A DNA stretch of 64,000 bases from Gordius sp. MW1 (Eukaryota > Nematomorpha > Gordioida > Gordea > Gordiidae). Below, piece by piece: positions 33,950 to 43,800 of this stretch (positions within the stretch are counted from its first letter, which is position 1; each line of letters starts with the position of its first letter). The translations under genes were made by a program, and so were the position numbers. The notes beneath the pieces are model-generated. The model made no database searches and was not told where the DNA came from. It saw only the letters and a list, made by a program, of their open reading frames with translations. The stretch spans positions 4,030,001 to 4,094,000 of the forward strand of contig OZ038527.1 of assembly GCA_964036665.1 (NCBI GenBank). The letters run 5' to 3'.

Positions 33950-34920
33950 ATATTAGGTTAACATTGATATTTACCCTATGCCCTCCCCTATGCCTCTTCT
34001 ATGGGTCCCTGTGCTCCTACAAAAGCCTATGCCTCTACTGATGTGGGTTCAAACTCCGGAGAGGGCAAAATTTTTATTTTTTTTTAAAATTAAATTAATA
34101 TATTGTTATATGACATTTTGACCTTTCGCTAGCTACTAAACAATGAAAAAAATGACCATTGGCCAAAGTATAAATCGAAATTTTTTTCCCCCTTTTGAAT
34201 TGGTATATTAGGTTAACATTGATAATTACCCTATGTCCCCTACAAGGGCCTATGCCTCTACTGATATGGGTCCCTGTGCCCCTACAAAAGCATATGCCTC
34301 TACTGATGTGGGTTTGAATCCCGGAGAGGGCAAAATTTAACATTGATAATTACCCTATGCCCTCCCCTACAAGGGCCTATGCCTCTATTGATATGGGTCC
34401 CTGTGCCCTTACAAAAGCCTATGCCTCTACTAATGTGGGTTCGAATTCCGGAGAGGGCAAAATTTTTTTTTTTAAATTAAATTAATATATTGTTCTTGTT
34501 AATATCCTTGATATTATGACTTTTTGGCTGTCCGCTGGCTACTGACCAATGAAAAAAATCAACATTGGCCAAAATTAGTATCGAAAATTTTTTCGTTTTT
34601 TTTCAAATTAATATATTGTTTTTGTTACTATCATTGATAATATGGCGTTTTGGCCGTCCGCTGGCTACTGACCAATGGAAAAAAATCACCATTGGCCAAA
34701 GTGTGAATCGAAATTTTTTTTTCGTTTTTTTTTGACTCGTATGTATTTATAGACCGTCTCTTGTTACTGACCAATGGAAAAAAATGACCATTGGCCTAAT
34801 TGTGATTTGTAATTTTTTTTCGTTTTTTTTCGTCTCTTATGTATTTATATCCTTTTTGACCGTGTCCTGGCTACTGACCAATGAAAATAATGACCATTGG
34901 CCAAATTGTATATATTTCGT
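33950..34920 (+). repeat. HINE-like central repeats with B-box-like units
   Basis: Three copies of a roughly 140-bp unit (33954, 34199, 34330) contain ACCCTATGCC, ATGCCTCTACTGATGTGGGT, then a stretch like a tRNA T-arm (GGTTYGAATYCCGGAGAGGG) and a T run. They are followed by five CCAATGG/CCATTGG hairpin units like those in the 28-32 kb array. Related GGGTTAGAATCCCGGAG stretches precede the hairpin arrays at about 28945, 29234, 30762, 31048 and 63013. No protein is encoded. Confidence 0.7.
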
Positions 34921-35087
34921 TGATTAGGGCGGCATTTAATAAGTCATAAAAGTAATTTGTGAGCAGGAAACTTAATTACAAATGGTAAACATTTTTTAAT
35001 TTCCTTGTCATATGTCAATAAGAAATTAATTTAAATTCCATGAAAATACATTTTGTAATTTACCAAAAAAATATGATTCTAAAATTC

Positions 35088-35254
35088 ATAGGCGTAGCCA
35101 AGAATGGGGGCAGTAAGGGGAGGCTGCCCTCCCCTAAATTCAAAATTTTGTTGAAATTTATTAAAATCATGGCTAAAATTCAAAAACTGATCATTTTGCC
35201 CCCCCCCCTTAAATCATTATTCCCCTCTCTAATTCAAATGGCTGGCTACGCCCT
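35088..35254. mobile_element. hAT-type MITE, family A
   Basis: The ends CATAGGCGTAGCCAAG and CTGGCTGGCTACGCCCTTAT bound a GGGGAGGCTGCCCTCCCC left subterminal block and a CCCCCCCCCTTAAATCATTA right block. It is a diverged family A copy without a visible target duplication. Confidence 0.65.
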
Positions 35255-36189
35255 TATTTTTGTTAAGTTATTGAAAAACTCATATTTTTATACTACACCT
35301 ATTAACTTATAATATATTGATGGATAAAAATTGAAATAAAGATTTTTAATACGAATCCGGGGTTTTATAAAGAGGGCCCGATTTACGACGGCTTTGATGT
35401 AACTTAACGATAGTATTTTAACCATTTTAATTGTGATCGAAAAACAGGGGGGCAATTCCCCCCCCCCCCCCATTTACGCCACTGTTTTACCATATAGTTG
35501 ACGATGCATTTATTTCGCAAATTTTAAACAAAAGTAGAAATATTGTGATCTAAACATCAACAATTTAGAAATAAAAATAAGTCAGTGCCACCACAACACA
35601 AACAGGCACAGTATGATTTTTTCCTCCTCACTTTCTAATATAATAATTCTAGCAGAGAGAGAAATCAATGGGAAAAATTCTTAAAACGACAACTGACAGC
35701 TTGGCTAGGGTTTAGGGGTTCCTAGTTTGACAAAGATTATGACCCTCCAAGCACTGTTCTGAATCAATATCATTAAACCTTAAACTTTGAAATTATCTCT
35801 CTCGCGCGCAAATTTATTCGATACTTACATATTCCTAAAACCTTATTTAAGGTAAAATTTTCCTGAATCTGAATGAAATTTTTTTTTTTTTGGTTTTTTA
35901 AACTTTTTATTTCATCTTTTGAACTAAAATTTACTTTAATTTGCTTGTAAAAGCAATTTTTCGGTTTTGATTTATATACGCGACTCTTTTTTGAGTTTTA
36001 ATTGGTGTAAGTTTGAAATATTTATTCATTTTGATCATTTCCCTACTAGCGTTTCCAGGTTGAGCACCATAATAGTGTGTGATACATTGATTGATGGTGT
36101 AGGTAATTGATGTTATTTTTTTTTTTAATAATATCTTTTATTAAGTGAAACTATATACTACTATAAAAATTATATGCTAGGTAAACATT
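35255..36189. other. AT-rich spacer, nothing recognised
   Basis: About 930 bp with no recognisable exon. It contains one C run (35459-35471) next to TTTACGCCACTG (35472-35483), a hAT-like end similar to the right end of the 24096 element. Confidence 0.4.
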
Positions 36190-36380
36190 CAAAAGGCAGC
36201 TATACGACGCCCCAATTCTTTCAGGAGGGCTTGAGTTTTAGGACCTATTGTTGTAAGGGTAGTGGTCACTATAGGGCAGAAAAGGAGTGAGGAATTAATT
36301 TCTGCGTATTTAGCTGACTTTATTCTTCCAGAATCGACAAGGGGGTCTTTGTTTTGGTTTGAGGGTGCAAAGGCATCCGG
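36190..36380 (-). pseudogene. Probable C-terminal remnant of a LINE polyprotein
   Basis: The minus strand reads SGRIKSAKYAEINSS, then CPIVTTTLTTIGPKTQ and LLKELGRRIAA. The pattern KYA...(F/C)P(I/V)...T...GP...L.ELGRRI is common at the C-terminus of reverse-transcriptase polyproteins of non-LTR elements. I am working from memory of that pattern, so the assignment is tentative. No other part of the element was recognised nearby. Confidence 0.4.
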
Positions 36381-36854
36381 ACATTAGTCTAAACTTCCAT
36401 ATAAGAATTGGGAACATTTCGTGAATATCTAGGCTGATAAAACATGTGAATTAGTTTAAATAATAATTATAGCGATTAGATTATATATTTTTAATACCTT
36501 TTTTAAAATTTTTAGGCTTATTTATATATCTATGATGCCTTTATAGTCTCGAATCCTTTTTTAGATTTTATTCAATGGTTTTTTATTTAAATGGCATCAT
36601 ATCCATTTTGATGTTTTTGGTTTATAAAACTATTAATTCAAGGAAGACGAAAATATTTTTTTCCTCGTCTTTTAAATTCTATTTAAGTTTCTACACATTA
36701 TCAAGGATAGTTAAAATTACCTAAACTCATTTCTTTTCGTGATTTAAAATTTTCCAAATTCACTTAAATACTCTAGAGGGCCCTTAAATCCAAATTATTT
36801 AAGAGTCTTAAAAAATGTAAAAAGCCAGCAAATTGAATTATACAAGGATTAGGC

Positions 36855-36913
36855 TAATGGGCTTAGCCAATGACGGAGGGCAGGAAGCGACTGCCCCCCC
36901 CCTCTAAATCCAA
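36855..36913. mobile_element. Half MITE family A, truncated by HINE-like copy
   Basis: The left end AATGGGCTTAGCCAATG and the GCGACTGCCCCCCCC block of family A run straight into the GCAATTTATAGGCTCG opening of a satellite unit, so the right half is missing. Confidence 0.6.
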
Positions 36914-37800
36914 TATGCAATTTATAGGCTCGCTTTTGGTGTCCGTCCGTTGTTCGTCCTTCCAACGTTTTGACTTGCTGGTACGATACCCAAAGAGGAC
37001 AATTCTTTTTAATTAAATTAATATAATGTTCTTGTTAATACCATTGATAATATGTCTTTTTGGCCGTCCGCTGATGACCAATGAAAAAATGACCATTGGC
37101 CAAATAATTCGAAATTTTATTTTTCGTTTTTGAATTGGTATATTAGGTTAATATTGATAATTACTCTATGCCCTCCCGTAGAAGGCTCATGACAACATGT
37201 CTTCATTTATTTGTATGTTTACGGCCTGAACTTCACAAATACATATTAATTATCCCCTGCATAAAGACATTATTTATTAATTATAAAGGGGAGAGTATAA
37301 TGATAAATCATCATGTATGTTTAATTAATTGCCATGCAATTTATGGTCCAGCCTTTTATTGTCCATCCGTTGTCCGTCCGTCCGTTGTACTGTCTGCTAA
37401 CCATTAGCAAAATGACCAATGGCCAAGGTCTGATTGGAAATTGGCTTTTTCAAGGTCATACCCTCTCTTTGCCTTCCTTTCGTCATTTTGATTAATTTAG
37501 AAGTTGATAAATAAGAATGAATAAAAGAAAACCTATTCCTCGATAAAGTATTAATAAATGTTTTATAGCTTTATAGCAAGTTTTACAAAAATTAAAGTTT
37601 TTAAATATTTGTATAAATAATTAACTAATCATTTTGCATTTTATACCCCCCTATAGGCATTCTCGCCCCTTCCCACCTTTCTCGCCCATAAATTGCATAG
37701 CAAATATGCCACTTTTATACGGAGTATAGATGAGTTTCGTTCCCCCTTCCCTCCCTCCCCCTCCTCCCCCTTCCCGCGAGGGCCGAAGGCCCTATATATA
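36914..37800 (+). repeat. HINE-like element, short copy with few central repeats
   Basis: It opens with ATGCAATTTATAGGCTCG and GTCCGTCCGTTG words. It contains only one or two CCAATG/CCATTGG hairpins, repeats the TTGCCATGCAATTTATGG motif at 37330, and ends with the CCCATAAATTGCATAGCAA motif (37686), a CCCTCCCCC tract and the GGGCCGAAGGCCC hairpin (37780-37792). At under 900 bp it probably shows the unexpanded form of the element. Confidence 0.65.
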
Positions 37801-37914
37801 TCCCTATCTATTTTAGCATGTGACCCGAAAATGATAGACATATAACGTTGTGTCTTTTTTGGGAGATAATATTTTGTTGCCATTTAAAACAATTAAAATC
37901 AATTTTACAATAAT

Positions 37915-38030
37915 AAATTTTTCACTTGTTCGGTTTAAAACGCTTTCGAATCGGTGGGGTTCAAAAAATTTAAAAGCTTTTAGGTCGGGTCGGGTTGAAA
38001 AAAATTGACTTTGCAGGGCTCTACTTTGTA
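37915..38030. mobile_element. GGGTCGGGTT-type hAT end fragment
   Basis: The words GGTCGGGTCGGGTTGAAAAA and a terminus GACTTTGCAGGGCTCTA resemble the GGGTCGGGTTCGGG arrays at 57727-58520. Only one end is seen. Confidence 0.5.
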
Positions 38031-38064
38031 ATTTAAAAGTAAATGATTTAAAACCAAAAATAAT

Positions 38065-38137
38065 CGCCCTGGTTGGGGCTCGAACCCAAGACCGTTAGGT
38101 TAAAAGCCTAACCCTCTACCGACTGAGCTACCAGGGC
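38065..38137 (-). tRNA. tRNA-Lys(UUU): tRNA-Lys (anticodon UUU)
   Basis: The minus strand folds as a complete 73-nt tRNA. It has a perfect 7-bp acceptor (GCCCTGG/CCAGGGC), D-arm GCTC-AGTCGGTA-GAGG, anticodon stem TTAGG/CCTAA with loop CTTTTAA (anticodon TTT), T-arm TTGGG-TTCGAGC-CCCAA and discriminator G. Box A (TAGCTCAGTCGG) and box B (GGTTCGAGCCC) are intact, and a TTTTT Pol III stop follows at 38056-38060. There is no intron. One oddity is a G-G mismatch at D-stem pair 10-25, where G-C is usual. It is transcribed away from the HSPBAP1-like gene. Confidence 0.96.
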
Positions 38138-38213
38138 TTATAAATTTTTGTTAATATTTACATTTATAATTCAATCATTCACGTTATAACTCATTTTTGT
38201 TCACCAGTTAGTA

Positions 38214-41200
38214 ATGAAACCCAAAGTAATAAGTGATAAGTTATCAACTTGGAAGGCTTTAAAATGGGATCCAAGTTATATAGGAACACTGTTAGAAAAC
38301 ATTGAGTTGAGATTGGGAATATTGGACACACAATCTGGTAATCTTATACAAATAATTTGTTGCATAATTATAGAATTATTGTGGGAAAACCAATGTAAAC
38401 GTTTATCTATAGAAGGAAATTACATATCTACATTTCTAAAGGAGACCAGCGATTTAAAAAATCAAAATACCATTCCATTTTTTTATTATGGTTATCAAGA
38501 CATTTCGCAAACTTTTAAGGATGCAATGGACAAAGTTTATATTGATTACTATTTATTATGTTTTGGATTTAAATAAAGCATATTTATTTTAGTTTTTTGC
38601 AAATTTTCCAATTCTTTTTCAATTTCTCAATTAATTTTATGCAATAAAGATATCATATACAATATCAATTTTATTACTTTTTTTGTTAATTTTTAATATT
38701 TCAATAATAACTTATGGTAATATCAAATCTTAACAGCTAGAAAACTAAACAATCTTTTTGAGTAATTTTTTTTTGAAGTCATTTTCATGGAAAGATCTTG
38801 GACTGAGTGAAGATCAAGCAAAGGACACAACATTTTGGCTTGGAAGTCAAGGTTCATATACACCGTGCCACTATGATACCTATGGCTTTAATGTGATAGC
38901 TCAAATTTTTGGACAGTGTAATTTGTTTAAATTAACAAAAAATCAGTTTAAATCTATATTTTTGGTTATAATTTAATGCCATTTGGTCCTATTAATATAC
39001 ATTTTTTTATTATTCATGTAAACTATAATTATCATCTTCATGATTATTGAAAATTATAGTTACATTTGTTATAAAATTGTTTTTCTTATTAATTTAGGAA
39101 ATTGTGGATTGTATTTCCACCTACAGATTCACCATGCCTATATCCTACTAGAATCCCATATGAAGAATCTTCTGTATTCTCACAAGTCAATCCCCTCTCT
39201 CCAAATTTAGATAAATTTCCTAATTTTCAGGTTAATTTGAAGTGGAAAATCAATTTTTTTAAATTATAGTTTTATATATAACAACAATTTTTTTTGGATA
39301 GGGGGGGGGCATCTGCCCCTACCTGCCTCCCTTTGTCATCATTATTTGAAATACAGAATCATAAGGTTTTTTACTATTTTTTAGCTGTGGACAACTTTAG
39401 GCCAAAATTTAAACCATGACGACATTGCGTCTCTGACCTAGTCATTTTACATGAGGAAGAAAGAATAAACTGAATTATATTTTTTAGTAAAGTGGGGTCT
39501 TTTTAATGCTTAAAATTTTTATTATATAAAGTATATGGTCAAAAGTTTAGAATTGGACACTTTTTATTTTTGTAACCAAAATTTGTAAGACAAAACGAGG
39601 GGGGCAAATAATAATCTTATGAGGGGCGAATTTATGATTTCTTGATGTTTTAACACAAGGCTTATTGACTGATTCAACCCAATAAATTGATCACTTTATA
39701 AAAAAAACGAATATTTTTTTTCATTTAGACTAGAAGAATTTGAAAGTGAATTATTTATTAATAGTGTTAATTTTTTCAAAAGTGTTATAAATATTCCACT
39801 TTTTGTAAATAATGTATAGTTCCAAGATTTTTGAAGAATCTTAGAAAATTATATATGTTTTTTCCTACACCAATTTTTAAATAATGCTTAAGAGTTAATC
39901 TTATATTGTTTTTTAATATATCATTAAAGAATATCCATTAATTTTTTCATTTAATATTTTAAAATAATAATTATTACTTAAAATCATTAATTGCGTAGAA
40001 TAGCCACCCACACGCAGTTATTTTATCGGCGGGTCAGGCCATGTACCTTCCTCATCATTGGTGGCATTACGTAGTGTCATTAAGCGAAGCCACAATTTCC
40101 ATCAACACTTGGGTTCCTATGGTATTCCACATTTTACACTTTTTTAAAATTGTATTGCAAATTTTAGACAGTTTTTTTGTGTGCCAAAATTACTTTGTAT
40201 TTACGTTATTTATGGTATTAACTATAAATTTAGGTAAAGAATGTGTATTGAAAGTAAAATTTTGGCAACTCTGCTCAAAAATTATTATAGGGCGTTTTTA
40301 GCTTGATTTTTGCTTACGATTGTTTTAATGTTAATTTAATTTTACACAATGACCCCGTGTTTTTCATGATTAATATTTATGTAAATATTTGGTTTTTTAC
40401 AAACTGTAACCTTTGGTTTGCTTTAAATACGCCTGTTTAAAATTAATTATTAATATTGATTTCATCATGTTAAAACTAAATTATATTCATGTGCCATATG
40501 CAAGGAGGTGGATAAAAGAGAACATGTTAATGAGGCCACAGTTCGATGCATAACACATTCCATAATGTCTCAAGTTGATCCTGATGGGCGCCATTGGATT
40601 AATTCGTCAAAAGTAAAACTTTGATACTCTAGTTATTTTAGACACTTAAAAAATATAATTATCATGTATCCATGTGTAAAGGATTTGCAAAGAATAGTGT
40701 TAATATTATAGGTACTTGTTTTACTAATTTTTTTAATAGAATTTGCATTATTTAAAAAATTGTTTTTAACGTTAGTTGTAATAGGATAAAATAGGTTTTA
40801 TAAGCGATTTGTTTTTACAAATATTATATATTTATCTGTAAGGAATCTATAACACACGAAGAGAATTTGGATTTTTTGAACATGGCTTGCAATTTGTTGG
40901 ATACTGAAGAGAATATTGAAAAGTCCGAAGAATGCTTCGCGTCAAAATTGCCTGGAACTAAAAATTTACTATGTTTTTCCGATTTCGCTGAATACCAAAA
41001 TTTTCTAAATCACATTAAAAGTACATACTTTGGATTTGACGGTTCAAAAGGTTGCGAATCGAGCGCAGACGAAAAATTGAAACGTCTTTATGGACCCATT
41101 TTCAATGAACGAACCGATAAATCCTATTTGGCCTCTGCTGCTTTAGTTAATTCCATGGCAACTGATTCAAAAATATTGGAATTGACATTAGCTAATTACA

Positions 41201-41235
41201 AATCAATATTTGTAAATAAATTTTATAAATGGTAA
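38214..41235 (+). CDS. HSPBAP1: HSPBAP1-like JmjC-domain protein (6-7 exons)
   Basis: This is a JmjC-fold protein of the HSPB1-associated-protein-1 group, expected to be an Fe(II)/2-oxoglutarate-dependent oxygenase-like protein; its substrate is not known from the sequence. Exons are 38214-38534, 38779-38915, 39098-39230, 39999-40121, 40505-40612 and 40843-41235, all in phase, giving 404 aa. An in-frame 36-nt GT..AG stretch (38338-38373) may be a further tiny intron; removing it (392 aa) fits the family better. Family motifs are FWLGSQGSYTPCHYDTYG (iron ligands H and D), FPPTDSPCLYPTRIPYEESS, and LPHHWWHYV (third ligand H). The N-terminus is shorter than in vertebrates; a good acceptor just before the ATG leaves room for an upstream exon. 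A poly(A) signal AATAAA lies at 41246. Confidence 0.92.
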
Positions 41236-41579
41236 CTAGAGTTTTAATAAATTATTTGTCAAATTACTTTATATTAAAATTGTTAATTAAAATGTTAAAA
41301 CTTGTTTACGACACTCTATAAAAAGCATTATGTGGCGAAGATTTTACTTAAACAACGCATATCGCTATAACCTATGGGTATAGTTTAGTATTTGAAACAC
41401 CTAAATTAACATTAGAGTTATAATTGCATAAAAATTTAGGCATTTATTATTTGCTTGATAATCAGCTAACTACATATAGAAGTACTAATTAAATGTAAAT
41501 TTTCTACATAAAAAATTAATTTTATCCCTTCTAAACATTAGTAACATTAACCACAAAAAACGAATAAATAAAGCTTTAC

Positions 41580-42139
41580 GATGTTTTGCCTCCTCCACTA
41601 GGTCCCAAAATAGCATTGACACCTGGTGCAAACACCCCGCTAAAAAGAAAAATTTTAACTTTAGTTTGTGCTTCTTAAAATAAATAAACTTAAAGTAAAA
41701 CATAATTAATTGACTACCTCACACGGTCTAATATGCGAAAAGGAGGATTTCTCGGCGCAAAAAATGAATTTCGCTTCCCTTTAACCACATAATTTATTTC
41801 TTGAAAGGAGAGAACGGATCTTTTTCCAAAAGGTTTTCTTTTTTTGAAAATCCTTGTGCTCCTTGCTCATTCAAATCAAATTTTTCATCATCTTTCATAT
41901 AGTCTCTACTTCTCGTTTTTAATAGACTTATATATAAATTGCATCAATTAATAATGGGTGTTTGTAGAATGTCATTAAAAAATGTTAGAATTATTTCTAG
42001 AATGAGGAAAATTCAAAAAATAATAGCTAAAATAAGGATATTTGAAGAAAAAATCTTTAAATTTTTTTTACCTTGGAATAAGAAGGGTTTGGGGAGGAGA
42101 CTCATCGTTTACACAAAAACCTTCATTCATTTTAGTCAT
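41580..42139 (-). pseudogene. ABCG2-like: ABCG2-like gene, first three exons only
   Basis: On the minus strand, three exons match the first three of the intact gene in order, length and phase. They are 42139-42072 (starting MTKMNEGF), 41905-41718 (ending SFQEINYVVKGKR...RILDRVS) and 41639-41580 (60 nt, like its counterpart, with Walker A LGPSGGGKTS). The second exon carries a net one-base frame change between its in-frame ATG and its donor (181 nt against 182). No exon 4 counterpart follows before the HSPBAP1-like gene. The matching exons 4-9 lie on the plus strand at 51.4-55.5 kb, so this looks like the 5' part of the same paralogue moved by an inversion. An independent partial duplicate is the alternative. 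Confidence 0.8.
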
Positions 42140-42790
42140 CGCTGATAGTCGAAAAAGTGCCTCAAATACAGAAGCTTTTTAACAATTCTTTGAATAAGTT
42201 CTATAAAAAATAGAAAAACAATGTAAAAATGTGATATTAAAATTGGTCAAGCGATGATTTACAAGGGATGCCGGAAGTAACAATAATTGTGTGATTTTTA
42301 TATGATTTTATAAATTTCGACGAATTTTTGGATGTTTAGACACCCTTTGGGTTTAAAAGCAAAGTAAGGTTTAAGAGCTCATAAATTTACGTAATGGTTA
42401 TATTATGTCTTTGTATAAAATCGGTGGGGTTGGATCGATAAAATAAGTAGTGGGAAATTGAACGCGATATTTTGGGAAATTATGGCCCATCATCGCGAAA
42501 ATAAGTGAAGATGAAATAAAAAAATAGAAGTAAAGTGAAGTGAGTTGCTGTGAAAGATAAGCACGTTGATAGATAAAAACCATAGAAATTACCAATCCGG
42601 TTTATGCGAGAAATTAACAATACAAATTACTATAAAATCGCATTCGTACCCAATCAATTCACTCGCTCGCTTTTCTCGTGTAACACTTACTTCATCCATT
42701 GGTCCCCTCTTGCTGACCTTAAATTACATTTTTCCATTGTTGGTCCTTTGATTGGGTCCGAATCGTCCCCCCAAACATTTTTATTTTATT
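42140..42790. other. Spacer, possible leader of LTR fossil
   Basis: No exon was recognised. The sequence becomes less AT-rich towards 42660-42790 just before the gag-like frame, so part of it may be the element's LTR or leader; no LTR pair was identified. Confidence 0.35.
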
Positions 42791-42797
42791 CGCCAGC

Positions 42798-43247
42798 ATG
42801 GCGCCACTAGACCACTTCTTATGGGAACTGGAGTTTTGTTCACTCTTAATAATTCAAGAGATGGGTTGCCCAGTCCGCCAGAACGGCGAACACGGAAGAA
42901 AGCGTAGTGGCCCAGCTAGTGGAGTTAAAACGAGAGCAACAGCAAACGAATCGCGAACAGATGGAGGCAATGAGACAACTCATGAGAGAAAACATGCAAA
43001 TTTCGGGGCCGGCCAACTGGCCGACTGACCAGTTGTTTTCCCCGTTGGGGAACGACATACCTAACATTCCTACGGCACTTCCTAGCAGAACCGACGACGC
43101 ACCCCCTTTAACAGCGGGCACCGTGGACCGCTTTGCACATATCGAAGATTGCCTCGCTTGGGACGGAGGATCTGGGCAAATCCAAGCCTTTATCGATGCT
43201 CACCGTAATATCTTTAAGTGGGATAAAAACAAAGCATGCAAAACACC
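42798..43247 (+). mobile_element. LTR-retroelement fossil, gag-like part
   Basis: A plus-strand frame reads VAQLVELKREQQQTNREQ, then LMRENMQISGPANWP and FIDAHRNIFKWDKNKA, the coiled-coil-plus-matrix/capsid style of Ty3-group gag proteins in invertebrates. The GC content is well above the surroundings. It is interrupted at 43248 by the AT-rich insertion that runs to 46766; RT-like sequence of the same kind resumes beyond it. The element is broken, with several breaks. Confidence 0.55.
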
Positions 43248-43382
43248 TACCGGTGTCAGGTTATATTGCTGATTCGTAAAAAAGTTAAACAGAATCAGAA
43301 TTTGATTGACGCATGTCTAAATTGACTGATATTTTGAAATTTGTAAACAAACTAATCTTATTTATAGTTATATTTTATGCTG

Positions 43383-43800
43383 AAAACTTGTAAATACATA
43401 TAATACCCTAAAATTAGATTTGTTTACAAATATATATTTTTAATTTCTAAAACTAGATTTTCTGACTTATATATATTTTTTATGTTTAGTTTTGTTGACT
43501 TTATGTTAACTAGATTTGTTTACATATATATAGTTTATGTTCTAAAACTAGATTTGTTTAAAGATATATAAATAATGAATCTTGTGATGTTAATCTTATA
43601 TAGTTATATATATTTTATGCTTGGTGACTTGTAAATACATATAATACAATACCCTAAAATTAGATTTGTTTACAAATATATATTTTTTATGTTTAGATTT
43701 GTTGACTTATGTATTTCTTTTGTTTTATTACTAATTTGTTGACTTTATGTTAACTAGATTTGTTTACTTATATATATACTAAAACTAGATTTGTTTAAAG
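43383..43800 (+). repeat. Direct duplication, about 243 bp apart
   Basis: CTTGTAAATACATATAATAC and CCTAAAATTAGATTTGTTTAC occur at 43388 and again near 43630. AAACTAGATTTGTTTA also recurs several times in between. The sequence is AT-rich and non-coding. Confidence 0.6.

Noticed and set aside
41485-41703. Minus-strand 72-codon frame taken as a separate gene
   Set aside because: It overlaps the ABCG Walker A exon in a different frame. The splice-bounded 60-nt exon in the other frame encodes LGPSGGGKTS.
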